NCBI GenBank assembly: GCA_905250025.1
Contig: CAJNOJ010000359.1
Coordinates: forward strand, 25,575-89,574
DNA: 64,000 nucleotides
Direction: 5' to 3'
From: Adineta ricciae
Lineage: Eukaryota > Rotifera > Eurotatoria > Adinetida > Adinetidae
Below the pieces are notes generated by a model. It saw nothing but the letters and a program-made list of their open reading frames with translations, did not search any database and was not told where the DNA came from. Below, piece after piece: positions 32,180-41,300 of this stretch; within the stretch, counting starts at the first letter, position 1; each line of letters opens with the position of its first letter. The position numbers were made by a program, and so were the translations under genes.

Positions 32180-33467
32180 CTTTTGGAAAACCTTTAATTA
32201 ATTGATCAATTTCATATTTTAATAATTCTGCATCTTCAGCAAGTGTATTTGTAAATACTTCCATTGCTTCTTTATGATAATTCATGGTAATTTGATTCAT
32301 TCTATCATAAATAGCTTGTGTCTCTGCTGGTGTACGAATTGTTTTATTGAATTTAAAATTAAGATTTGTTTTGGCAACAAATTTTGGAAGAATATTAAAT
32401 CTTAATCGCTTATCAGCTGTATGGTAATTTTTATTGGTCGTATGCCATACTTTAACTTTTGTTCTGATAATTTCATGTGCACAGATTTGATTTGGTGTTG
32501 CTATTTGTTTAAAATCTTCAAATGATTTATATTCAATCATTTCTAATTTAGCTAATTTAACACGATTTTCAGCCATATTTCGTATATGTTGAATATTTTC
32601 TTCAATATAATTAATTAATAATTTATCGACTTTTTGAATATCATTTCGAAGAAATTCTGGATCTGTGTGATTATCTATACTGGTAGAAGGAGCAGTAGTG
32701 GTATTAGTAGTAGCAGTAATAGTAGTAGCAGTAATAGCAGGAGTAATATTAATATCTGGTGCACCTGCAAGAATAATCATATCTGCAGGATTATTTGAAT
32801 TTGTCATTGTTGTTTTTGTTTGTTTTGAACGCTTTTTTACCGCTGTATAATTCCAATAATTACCTAATTCAATTTGTAAACTAGTAATTTCAGCTGCTTT
32901 CTGATGAATTTTAGTTTTGAATTGGGAAAGTTTCTTATTAATAAATTGAAAATTATTAGCTGTATTTTTTCTATTATTGGTTCGATTAACAATTTCTTTT
33001 GCCCAATGTTTAGATTCTTGAGCTAATTTCAAATAATTTTCCCATACTTGGTATTCATACTGTGTTCGAAGCCATTCATCATAGATTGGAGCCGCTTTCA
33101 TAAGATAATTTTGATTACCAGGACTTTGAATAATATCCTTATTAATTGGATTATCAGAAAACCATTTAAATATTCGATTACTATCAAGATAGGATCGAAT
33201 TTTTATTTTCTTATTACTATTAGTTTTCTTTTTATTATTATTATCAACAGATGTTGGTTCATTATCTTCATCATCATTTGCTTGTGGTTCATCTTTATCG
33301 TTGTCGTCATTATCTGTATCAACAACAAAACGAATTTTATTTTTATTTTTATTTTTATTTTGCTGCTGCTGTTGTTGTTGTTGTTTACGAGGGTGAGGGT
33401 GTGGGTGAGGGTGAGGGTGTGAGTCAAGCATTCTACGACGCGTTTCGACTAGGCTTAGTAGTCTCAT
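32070..33467 (-). CDS. Athena-like ORF1, 5' part fused to telomere-like repeats
   Basis: 465-codon frame. Starts within the hammerhead motif (ATG at 33467), then encodes (HP)5 from the telomere-like array, a poly-Gln run and KNKNKNK from low-complexity DNA. The body (from about residue 60) is charged, Asn/Lys/Ile-rich and probably helical, with an Ala/Thr-rich patch (about 235-265) and a basic SKQTK segment before it. No domain recognised; the position upstream of the RT fits the ORF1 of Athena-type elements, for which nucleic-acid binding is generally assumed. The true start is uncertain: ATG at 33467, the ATG just 3' of the ribozyme cleavage site (33431), or a later one. It overlaps the RT frame by 110 nt, shifted one base. 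Confidence 0.7.
   Translation of the reverse strand: MRLLSLVETRRRMLDSHPHPHPHPHPRKQQQQQQQQNKNKNKNKIRFVVDTDNDDNDKDEPQANDDEDNEPTSVDNNNKKKTNSNKKIKIRSYLDSNRIFKWFSDNPINKDIIQSPGNQNYLMKAAPIYDEWLRTQYEYQVWENYLKLAQESKHWAKEIVNRTNNRKNTANNFQFINKKLSQFKTKIHQKAAEITSLQIELGNYWNYTAVKKRSKQTKTTMTNSNNPADMIILAGAPDINITPAITATTITATTNTTTAPSTSIDNHTDPEFLRNDIQKVDKLLINYIEENIQHIRNMAENRVKLAKLEMIEYKSFEDFKQIATPNQICAHEIIRTKVKVWHTTNKNYHTADKRLRFNILPKFVAKTNLNFKFNKTIRTPAETQAIYDRMNQITMNYHKEAMEVFTNTLAEDAELLKYEIDQLIKGFPKDDTNEIDPEVCLEAFKDYHKLRLQRYDLQLQQAVHF
33389..33423 (+). repeat. Interstitial telomere-like array, G-rich on + strand
   Basis: Hexamers GGGTGA and GGGTGT alternate over about 35 bp; another partial unit (TTAGGGTGTGGGTGAA) lies at 33495-33510. 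Bdelloid telomeres are known to use TGTGGG-type repeats. The orientation (G-rich strand running away from the 5' end of the minus-strand Athena element) is what target-primed insertion at a chromosome end followed by telomere addition predicts. Confidence 0.75.
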
Positions 33468-33474
33468 CAGGTAG
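33433..33474 (-). ncRNA. Hammerhead ribozyme (small Penelope-associated type I)
   Basis: On the minus strand: helix I strand CTAC, core CTGATGA, helix II GACTA / TAGTC (5 bp) with loop CTAAGCC, then GAAA, a short self-complementary stem III segment (ACGCGT), GTC and helix I strand GTAG. Every conserved core element is present, and cleavage is predicted after the C of GTC, between 33437 and 33436. The near-absent stem III with a palindromic ACGCGT fits the small variants known from Penelope-like elements that cleave as dimers. A second GTCGAAAC sits just upstream (about 33479), possibly a remnant of a tandem copy. Located at the 5' end of the Athena-like element. Confidence 0.88.
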
Positions 33475-33608
33475 TTTCGACTTTGTAGTCATCGTTAGGG
33501 TGTGGGTGAATTTGAAATGACGATGTAAAGCAATTCAAGTCAAGCAAGCATTTCTTGTGTTCACGAATGCATAGAGGGCATTTGAGTAGATATATCCACA
33601 GAGACACG

Positions 33609-33637
33609 TTCGAATAAGTGCGAGAAACTTATTCGAA
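33609..33637. repeat. Perfect 11-bp hairpin
   Basis: TTCGAATAAGT at 33609-33619 pairs perfectly with ACTTATTCGAA at 33627-33637 across a 7-nt GCGAGAA loop. No gene around it. Confidence 0.75.
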
Positions 33638-33639
33638 AA

Positions 33640-34200
33640 GATCATGAGATCAAAGTAGGACTCCAACCCACAGGTTCCGATAACCGGTCGGCTAGTCTAA
33701 GAATTGAACTGTTTGAAATGTCACTTCAACTAGTTAATAACTACATATCAACATATCTGGCTGGATATGGTGCATGTATCGGAACAAAAGTGAAGATAAG
33801 ATACACTTGAATGAAGTCCTGTTGCTACACGAGGACTAGAAAGATCTATTCAAGTAAGTAGAAGAAATGTTGACAGAAGGAAAACAGAACTGGGTATCCA
33901 CGATAAATAAATAGTATTTCCTAAAGCGATATTAAGATTTACCTGGACAATAACTGTCAGCAAAACAAGATTGCAAAGATTCTGATGAAATGTTTGATGT
34001 ACTAGAGTTACACACGGCGCACATTCAGTTAATTCCACTTCACAATATTCTTTATGTAAAAATCGGATTTATCCAGAAAGAAACGTGTGTGTGTGAAATT
34101 CCCGACTTGAATGCAGTTATTAAACTAGCAGTTCGAGCATTCCGCTGTTTCTGCTAGCTGGGCGTTCCATAGCACCCTCACTATGACCATGCCTCCACAC
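33640..34200. other. Gene-free stretch
   Basis: No supported gene. From 34160 the sequence becomes C-rich (CACCCTCAC, CACCCACAC), degenerate telomere-like in character. Confidence 0.4.
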
Positions 34201-34300
34201 CTTCGCCGTATACACCCACCGTGACACCCACACTATGGTCATACCCTGCCCAAACACATCGTCGCTGTATACACCCACCGTGGCACCCGCATTATGTGGT
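34201..34300 (+). repeat. 59-bp tandem repeat, two copies, CACCC-rich
   Basis: GTATACACCCACCGTG occurs at about 34208 and 34267, each preceded by TCGCC/TCGCT and followed by CACCC. The C-rich content resembles diverged telomeric sequence. Confidence 0.55.
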
Positions 34301-34782
34301 TGTCGATATTGCCATTAGTTCGATAAGCAAGTGTCTTTCGTCAAAGTTCATCGTCAAATTCAAGAGTGGTACGGCTTAAGTGATACAGGGCCCAAGCGAA
34401 TTGCATGTTGGCTTGTGATTTATGGCCATGAGCGTTGAGGAAGTTATTCGTCGAAAGCAGTATGATGATCAAAAGCAGCCGTTGAATACTGAACAAGACC
34501 GAACGTTTCATGATTATATCGATCGGAATGGATTAAGTGGCGATGGTGGTGTTGTTATTGACTGATGCACGTGCAGCAAAGGTAAGTCTGATCATGCTTG
34601 TCTGTTCGGAAAAAAACGATTTTCTTGAATTTCTTGGTATAGATAATGATATTGCGTCGAATATGTCAGCATCAACGGCATTGGTATCGTGTGTTCCGTT
34701 GTGCTAACAACAGTTGTAGAGGACCATGTGGTAAGATGCGAATCGTTATGCTCTTTGAAACGTTCTCTCGCTCTCTGTTTGN

Positions 34783-34835
34783 CGGACGGGACGGGACAGC
34801 AAGTCTATAGGGCGGGACGGGACGGGACGAAAAAA
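34783..34835 (+). repeat. GGGAC tandem repeats next to a single N
   Basis: GACGGGACGGGAC and GCGGGACGGGACGGGACG, GC-rich against an AT-rich background, starting directly after an undetermined base at 34782. Possibly a microsatellite or a mis-assembled join. Confidence 0.6.
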
Positions 34836-34919
34836 TCATGGTCCCGCCGGTCTCTGATGTATAACTCGAAGAGACAGTTCGAGTTTTAAACTTCTAAATT
34901 TCTAAATTTCTTTCAGTTT

Positions 34920-35186
34920 AGAAAGGTCACCATGTGTGTAGCGAGGAAGAATAGCCAGGTGTGGATGTAGGGGATGGTGCGAAGAGTACATCTCAACGTG
35001 AGGGTGCACAGGGCAGATCTTAGAATGAGGGTGAAGGAAAGGGTGCGGAGGGCAGACATCAAAATGAGGATGAGTGAAGTTGAAAGGAGCATTAAAAGTT
35101 TAAAACTCGAGTACTCGAATTTGAAACTGAAGGAAATTTAGAAGTTTAATACTCGACTCGAGTTAACGATTTCTACACTACTCAAA
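34920..35186. other. Gene-free stretch with degenerate GAGGGTG tracts
   Basis: Scattered GGGTGTGG, GTGAGGGTG, GAGGGTGAAGG units (34957-35060), then inverted AACTCGAGT-type segments (about 35103 and 35156). No gene. Confidence 0.4.
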
Positions 35187-35410
35187 TTGGATATAAATAT
35201 AAACTATACTTGTCTTAAAAGATGGCGCTCTCGTATGTCATATATATATATTGTTCGGGCAACGTGATGTCGCCCTGCACACTCATCTATATTCTTTCTC
35301 GTCTCGCTTCTCGATATATATATATATACAGAAGATAAGAATGTTTCATTTTGTTTTTTATATGTTTGAAGAGACATATTCTTTCAATGACACATATGTT
35401 TTTGTTCTTT

Positions 35411-35431
35411 TTTATCAGATAAAAAAGAAAC
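35411..35431 (+). promoter_or_regulatory. Possible trans-splice acceptor before the kinase ATG
   Basis: TTTTTATCAG followed by ATAAAAAAGAAAC and then ATG. A pyrimidine tract with AG about 12 nt before the start codon and no clear upstream exon fits a spliced-leader acceptor; bdelloid rotifers are known to trans-splice. A normal cis-spliced 5' UTR exon is also possible. Confidence 0.35.
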
Positions 35432-36394
35432 ATGCCTCTTTTTGAAACTATACCAATTGATGTTGAACAAGTTCGTCAACTTGCTCGTGATCATTGGAAT
35501 GTGGAATTAGGTGAATGTGTCAAAACTTCACAAAATCATACATTTCTCGTCAATAATGGTATCGGTGAACGTTTCGTTCTACGGGTGGCACCGGATCCAA
35601 ACGATAAACGATCCGAAAGCATCGAATTAGAAGTGGCTCTATTAGAATATTTGTACGAACATAAACTTCCTGTATGTCGAGCAATTCAGAGCTCAATCAC
35701 TTCTTCTGCCATAGTTCGTAGCGATGGTTCCTTGATTCTTTGTCTCTTTAGATTTGCTACTGGAGAACCTATCGTTTATACAGATTGGACATGGATAACA
35801 AATCGAGAGATTGTCATCGGTCTTGGCCGATGGTTTGCTCGTCTTCATCAACTTACACGTCGCTTTGTTCAAGAACAACCAGTACTTGCTGCTCGTGCCC
35901 GCTATTGGACTACGATTCATGATGGAATACTAGCCAGTGTAGAAGTTGACGAACATGACAAGAAACTGATATCAGATCCAGCATATTTTGGAATTATTCA
36001 TGGTGATGTCATTGCAAGTAATTATTATTGGGATTCGACTATGAAATTGCCATGCGTGTATGATTGGGATGAACTACAACAATCGTGGTTTCTTTACGAT
36101 TTATCGGCACCTATTTGGGGTGTCATTATACTGGAAAAAGCCGGTTCACCTATTGATCAATCCGTGGTACCGCAGGCTAATTCAGAACTTTATACAACAT
36201 GGTTAATCGACGGGTATCAATCAGATGGAGACAAGTCCATTGTTGATCGTGCAGCTCTTCAACGAATGATTACAATACGTCGAGAACTTTACAAACGATT
36301 TTGTCGACAAGCTTTAGCGGAATTATCAATCGAACATCCAGTAGCACAATTTTGTAAATTTATGGCTGATTTTTTTGATAATGAAGAAAAATAA
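35432..36394 (+). CDS. APH-family phosphotransferase (320 aa), intronless, bacterial-looking
   Basis: Aminoglycoside-phosphotransferase-fold kinase. N-lobe: MPLFETIPIDVEQVRQLAR, then FVLRVAPDP with the likely ATP-binding lysine region at about 50-60 and ELEVALLEYLYEHKLPVCR (C-helix like, about 65-85). C-lobe: YFGIIHGDVIASNYYWD with the catalytic HGD at 190-192, followed by CVYDWDE (metal-binding Asp, about 207-213) and LYDLSAPIW. Proteins of this fold phosphorylate small molecules such as choline, homoserine or antibiotics; the substrate cannot be told. Full length for the family, no introns, unlike the neighbouring host genes, and no obvious metazoan relative by eye; horizontal acquisition from bacteria is an inference. 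It sits between two facing telomere-like arrays, and its 5' half is duplicated at 24851-25414. Confidence 0.8.
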   Translation: MPLFETIPIDVEQVRQLARDHWNVELGECVKTSQNHTFLVNNGIGERFVLRVAPDPNDKRSESIELEVALLEYLYEHKLPVCRAIQSSITSSAIVRSDGSLILCLFRFATGEPIVYTDWTWITNREIVIGLGRWFARLHQLTRRFVQEQPVLAARARYWTTIHDGILASVEVDEHDKKLISDPAYFGIIHGDVIASNYYWDSTMKLPCVYDWDELQQSWFLYDLSAPIWGVIILEKAGSPIDQSVVPQANSELYTTWLIDGYQSDGDKSIVDRAALQRMITIRRELYKRFCRQALAELSIEHPVAQFCKFMADFFDNEEK

Positions 36395-36627
36395 ATGTAT
36401 ATTTATAATTCACATCTTGAGGGTGTAGCATTGCTATGATGTAACAGACAGATATGCTTTATAAAAATGGGCACAGGATCATCCTGACCTGTGCTCATCT
36501 CTGATCTATACTATACTCTTCACTGGATTTGATTGATGAGTATTTATTTGAAATCGAAACCATTAAATTACAGTAATTATTTTGTTTTATATTCATGTAG
36601 TGATTAAATCAATACATAAATCAGAGC

Positions 36628-37173
36628 TTAACTGAGACGTTGTCGAGGGTGTCGATAAATCAATGTTGGATTATGCAATAAAAACACACCCAACGCCCAT
36701 TGTCATTGTGATCCTCCACACAATTGATCACGAAGAAGATGAATAAGAAAACAGAGTAACGCCGGATGTCGATGAGCACATTCAATATGAATAAAAACAC
36801 AATAGGCACTAAATCCTACATCCTTTGTTTCTACTTTACGACCTAATGGTGAATAATTCAATCGACACATGTATATGATGTCTTCGAAAAAGCTTCTCAC
36901 AAGACGAATAATCGCTGCCACTAAACCAAGAAAAGCATCAAGAAAAATATTGAAATATAAAAAGATCATGAAAACACGTCGATTGTTCAATGATAAGACA
37001 TTCAATCGTTGTTGTAGAAAAACATATCTCGCAAAGACTTTTTTTCTTACAAAAGTCAGTCTAGGGCAGGTATTAATAAAAAACGGGAACAGCACGAACT
37101 TCCAGTGTCCATGATAGATAGTGAAAAAAAATCGGGGACAAATGTAGAAAAATGACCCCATCGATACGCACAC
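36628..37173 (-). pseudogene. STRA6-like retinol transporter C-terminal remnant
   Basis: Minus-strand frame reading VFARYVFLQQRLNVLSLNNR, then MIFLYFNIFLDAFLGLVAAI, CRLNYSPLGRKVETKD, FSAYCVFIHIECAHRHPALL: this resembles the C-terminal membrane part of STRA6-type proteins (…NRR…F…YF.F..D…G……SLL…R…T.D.G…Y……E..H.HP…F). A TGA at 36703-36705 interrupts the frame, but it continues QWALGVFLLHNPTLIYRHPR to a TAA at 36628-36630, as expected for the family's end. No upstream exons were recognised in 37174-37700. I take it as a decayed, truncated gene. Confidence 0.6.
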
Positions 37174-38190
37174 CCAGAATTTTTCTTATTGTTTATGTAA
37201 ATACTCCAACTTGATCCTACGAACACTCACAGAATTTCACAATCGACATTCTGATATAAATATATGCTATCTTCAAAAAATATGTTCCCAGAAAAACCCA
37301 CTGAAAACATTCAAAATCGTCTAATAGACGTCTGTAGATATATATGAACGCCCAAAAGGGTCATAGTAACATGTTAATATCTTCGTTTGTACGCTTACGA
37401 ACACGCTCAAAAACGTTTGATCTCATCATTGATATGTCATTCTCACAGTATAATAAATGAAATGATGTGAAAAACATACCAATATATAGAAAAAAAACAA
37501 CCCGCAGAAACAAGCTAAAATATGAAAAAAAACCTCTAGTAATATTTGGATAAGTTAAAATAATAAAATATATGTAATATGAATCCCCGCTGGCATTACA
37601 AATAAAGTGAGATTCAATTACCGGAATGTGGTTTATAATCTTTTCCTATCTTTTTGCTTTGAAATCACGACACACACATAAAAATAACTACTACAAGACG
37701 ATGTCAAAGATATTAATATTCACCAATATTGATAAAAAGAGGGCTTTCATAATTCGCTTGCCCCAAGCATCCTCTTCGAAGTGAAAAAGTATATCCCTAG
37801 AGATCCGAGGAATTTGAGTGAATTTGCTCGATATCTAACCAGTAATCGAATCCGTTCATCGATGAATGGATGATTCCATCTTATGAGACGCGAGGAATTT
37901 GAGGAATCGCTCGAGATCTGATTGATGATTGGAGTTTTATCGGATAAGTGTATATTTTTTAAATATTCCAGGTGTAACAAAAGTATATATTCAAATTGAC
38001 AATAGGTGTCAATGATCGATTTCAAGATGCTTTGATTTTACACAGCGCTACAGTAGTCGTACTATGAAGTACTAACATGATCTGGTCTACGCATAAGCAG
38101 ACTTTCCCGATACCCTCACTATTGCCTTTTCCCTCTAGCGGAGCCGTTCCTTACACCCTCAATTTGTGCTTTGCCTTCTGGTCGGACCTT
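37174..38190. other. Gene-free stretch
   Basis: No coherent exons. A short imperfect duplication (GAGGAATTTGAGtGAATttGCTCGA at about 37808 and GAGGAATTTGAGGAATCGCTCGA at about 37890) is present. Confidence 0.4.
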
Positions 38191-38197
38191 CTCCTAT

Positions 38198-38247
38198 ACC
38201 CTCACCCTCACCCACACCCACATCCTCACCCCTCACCCTCACACCCA
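38198..38247 (-). repeat. Interstitial telomere-like array, C-rich on + strand
   Basis: ACCCTCACCCTCACCCACACCC and further CCTCACCC / CACACCC units over about 50 bp; the reverse complement is the same TGAGGG/TGTGGG hexamer type as at 33389 but in the opposite orientation. Confidence 0.75.
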
Positions 38248-38359
38248 TTTCCAAGACGGATCAGTGCTTATGAATCTCTTGATATATATTTTAATTTAAA
38301 TCAAAACATAAAGATAGGTTCAGCTAGAATATACAATTAGACAAATTTATTTGATTAAG

Positions 38360-41300
38360 CTAATAAGCAGTCGGTGTAACTTTGTTTCGATAAAGGATTT
38401 TCATTGTAAATGAAACAAAGCGAGGTACAATAACTCGCAAAACTTTATTTAAACCACCTATAATACCAAATAATATTGTTGTAATATATGTAAATTCTCT
38501 TCTAACAATAAATGTATAAGTACATGATGAAACATTACATGATTGATAATAAAATGAATGTGAAAGTTTTTGATTCCATGTTTCTAACATTAACTTCGCG
38601 AATAAATCGGAAAATGTAGTATTTACCGTGTAGGAACTATTTTCATTCGGATTCAAAGCAGAAGGGAAAACATCAGTTGCATATAATGGTACATTCATAG
38701 CAGATACGACGGCACGATCAATACATTTTTGTGAATAAAGACATTTCATTGATGAAAGAAGAACACTGTCAAGAATATAACATCCAATAAAGAAACCATC
38801 AAATGAAAATCTTGGATTTAAATTATCTTGAGTAATCGCTGGTATAATACATGATGAAGAAGTTAAACAGTTACAATTTCCATAGCGTTTATTAGTTAAA
38901 CCTATTGTTCGATTTGATCCTGTTTCATTTGCCAAGTCTAAATCTTCCACATTGAGATTAGTAAAGGAATTTGACACGATCTAGAATATATTAAACAACA
39001 AATAACTCTCATATTGCCCTAAAAATCGAACGGACATGATGAATATTAAGTGAGATCATTAAAGACTTTTCTTGTCAAACACAATGTGAAAGAGAACGAT
39101 GAAATATTTAAGGGCGAAATTTAGATTCCACACTCTTTTCTCCAACAGACGTTATTAATATCTCTGATTCACACTTATGCTTATAGATAGACAAAATCAA
39201 AACAACGCTCCGAATATCCGAAAATTTCTCACGTTTTATAGTTTTTATCTCTCGAAGATTGTGTGACACAGTCTTGTTCTATCGTACTCACTTGATTTGC
39301 ATATGTCACATCCCGAATAAGTTTGATCAAAATATTGATTTTTTGTTGACTAACTTGTATCATAGCTTGAATAAGAGGTTCAATATGTGCTTGAAGTTGT
39401 TCTTCACTTAAAACTTGATTTGAAATTAATGTTGCCGATAAAAATATATTCACTTGTTCTTCAACTGTTTTCCGAGATAAATCACAAAAAACTCGAATTG
39501 CAGTAAATATTTCCCAACTGAATTGTCGATAATCATAGAAACGGACAAGTAAAATTGTCTGATGTACCAATAAGTCTAAAAATCTAGTTTGACTAAACAC
39601 ACTTGAACATATCTGATGAAATTTCGGTGAAAATGATAGAAATGTTCGATAAGGAATGTAAATATTTGAACATGAACATATGAGATTTGATGAAGAATAT
39701 TGTTTATTAAGAGAAAGAAATTTATTATAAGATGGTTGATTAATTTCCACGAAACGTTCAGTAAATGTTAGAGATGTGTAAAATGTCAATATAATAAGAA
39801 TAATAAGAAATAGAATAAGAAAAATTCGTGTTGATATTATTTGGTTTCGTTTTAAATCATTGAAATGACCAAAAGTATTGATCGAATATATTTTCTTATA
39901 TTGAGAATTAATAAAATTCCAAAAATTTCTTCTTTGAGAAATGTTTCGATTAGTTTTTCTTATTATATTCCGTAGAAATTGAACAACAATCTTGATAAAA
40001 ACATGAAGTATTCCCATAATTCCTCCTATAAAACCAATCATTGTAAGAATAATATCTATAAAACTTTCTTGTGATTCTTTTTTATATGTACATGTTTGTG
40101 TTTTACATTTCTTAAAATAATTTTCATATGATATACTTTTCGTATAAGTATCGACCATTAATGTGTTCAAAATGTACGCAATGGTTGCATTTTTTAAATA
40201 ATTCGTCGGAATTTCCAATGGACGATATAAAATATTTTGAATATAATTGTGAAATAACTTAACATGAATAATATTATAGAAAGAAAGAAGAGATGAACTC
40301 ATTAATGCTTGTAAAACATTACAATTTGTATAGAATTGATCAAAAGTAATATTTCCTAATTGATTCGAGAATATACATTTCCTGTTATCAAATGTATGAT
40401 CAATTTTGTTAAAGAAAAGAACAGGTTTATTTAAATCTATTACACTCCAAGCACCTGATGGTTGAAATATAGCATCATTAGATAAAAGATTATTAATAGT
40501 ATTTGTATCAATCATAAGATTAATGAAAGTATTAAATGTTGAACATGCAACTGCAATTGTTTGATTAATAATCTCATTTATTTTAGTTTGAAATTGATTT
40601 TCAAAGATTAATTCTGGACTTAAAAAGTGAGTATTATCCAATTGATCAAGTGCAAATTCTAATGTTTGTTTTGATAATTGACAAAAAAGTGAAAGAATAT
40701 AAAAGCGCTTTTGTAATATTTCAGCTTCATAATTATTTGTTGTATTAATTGTATTCAATAATGTTTGATTAACAAAGTCACTAGAACATATTGGATGAAA
40801 TCTAGGTTGTATTCTAATAAATGTTTTGAATGAAATCGTTATCATTGAACAAGAACATTTCAATGACGATTCATTTATATTACTGATAAGATTAAACGAA
40901 GGAGTTTGTATTGTTAATGTTTTAATACTCATTGATGTAATATGATATTCAATTGAAATACATAATATTATCAAAAGTAATATTATATAAATACGAGTTG
41001 ATAAAAATTCATTCTGAATATCAAATTCTGTTCGAGAATGCACTGATTTAAATAAATTGATTAGACGAATTCGTTTTATTAATTTTTGTCGATTAAAAAG
41101 ACGAGGTAACCGATGGATTGTGTTTTGATCTGGAAAATTATATAATTAAAGATAAGTTTCTCATAAAAGATTATTCTTTTTTTGTGAAAAAAAAGGCTGT
41201 AGGTATGAATATGCGTACTGATAAATTGAATACTCACGCTGAAAGAGACTCAGAATCTTTACTACAGACCTGAAATCAAGAAATACTTACGATTGACTGT

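Noticed and set aside
33048-33520. Plus-strand frames encoding Val-Arg or Gly-Glu repeats
   Set aside because: Antisense shadows of ORF1, the telomere-like hexamers and the poly-Gln tract.
36869-37114. Plus-strand Lys/Arg-rich ORF
   Set aside because: Lies antisense to the STRA6-like frame, which has recognisable family residues.
37747-38340. Small ORFs between the STRA6 remnant and the telomere-like array
   Set aside because: No domain, low-complexity or repeat-derived (including His-Pro runs from the hexamers).
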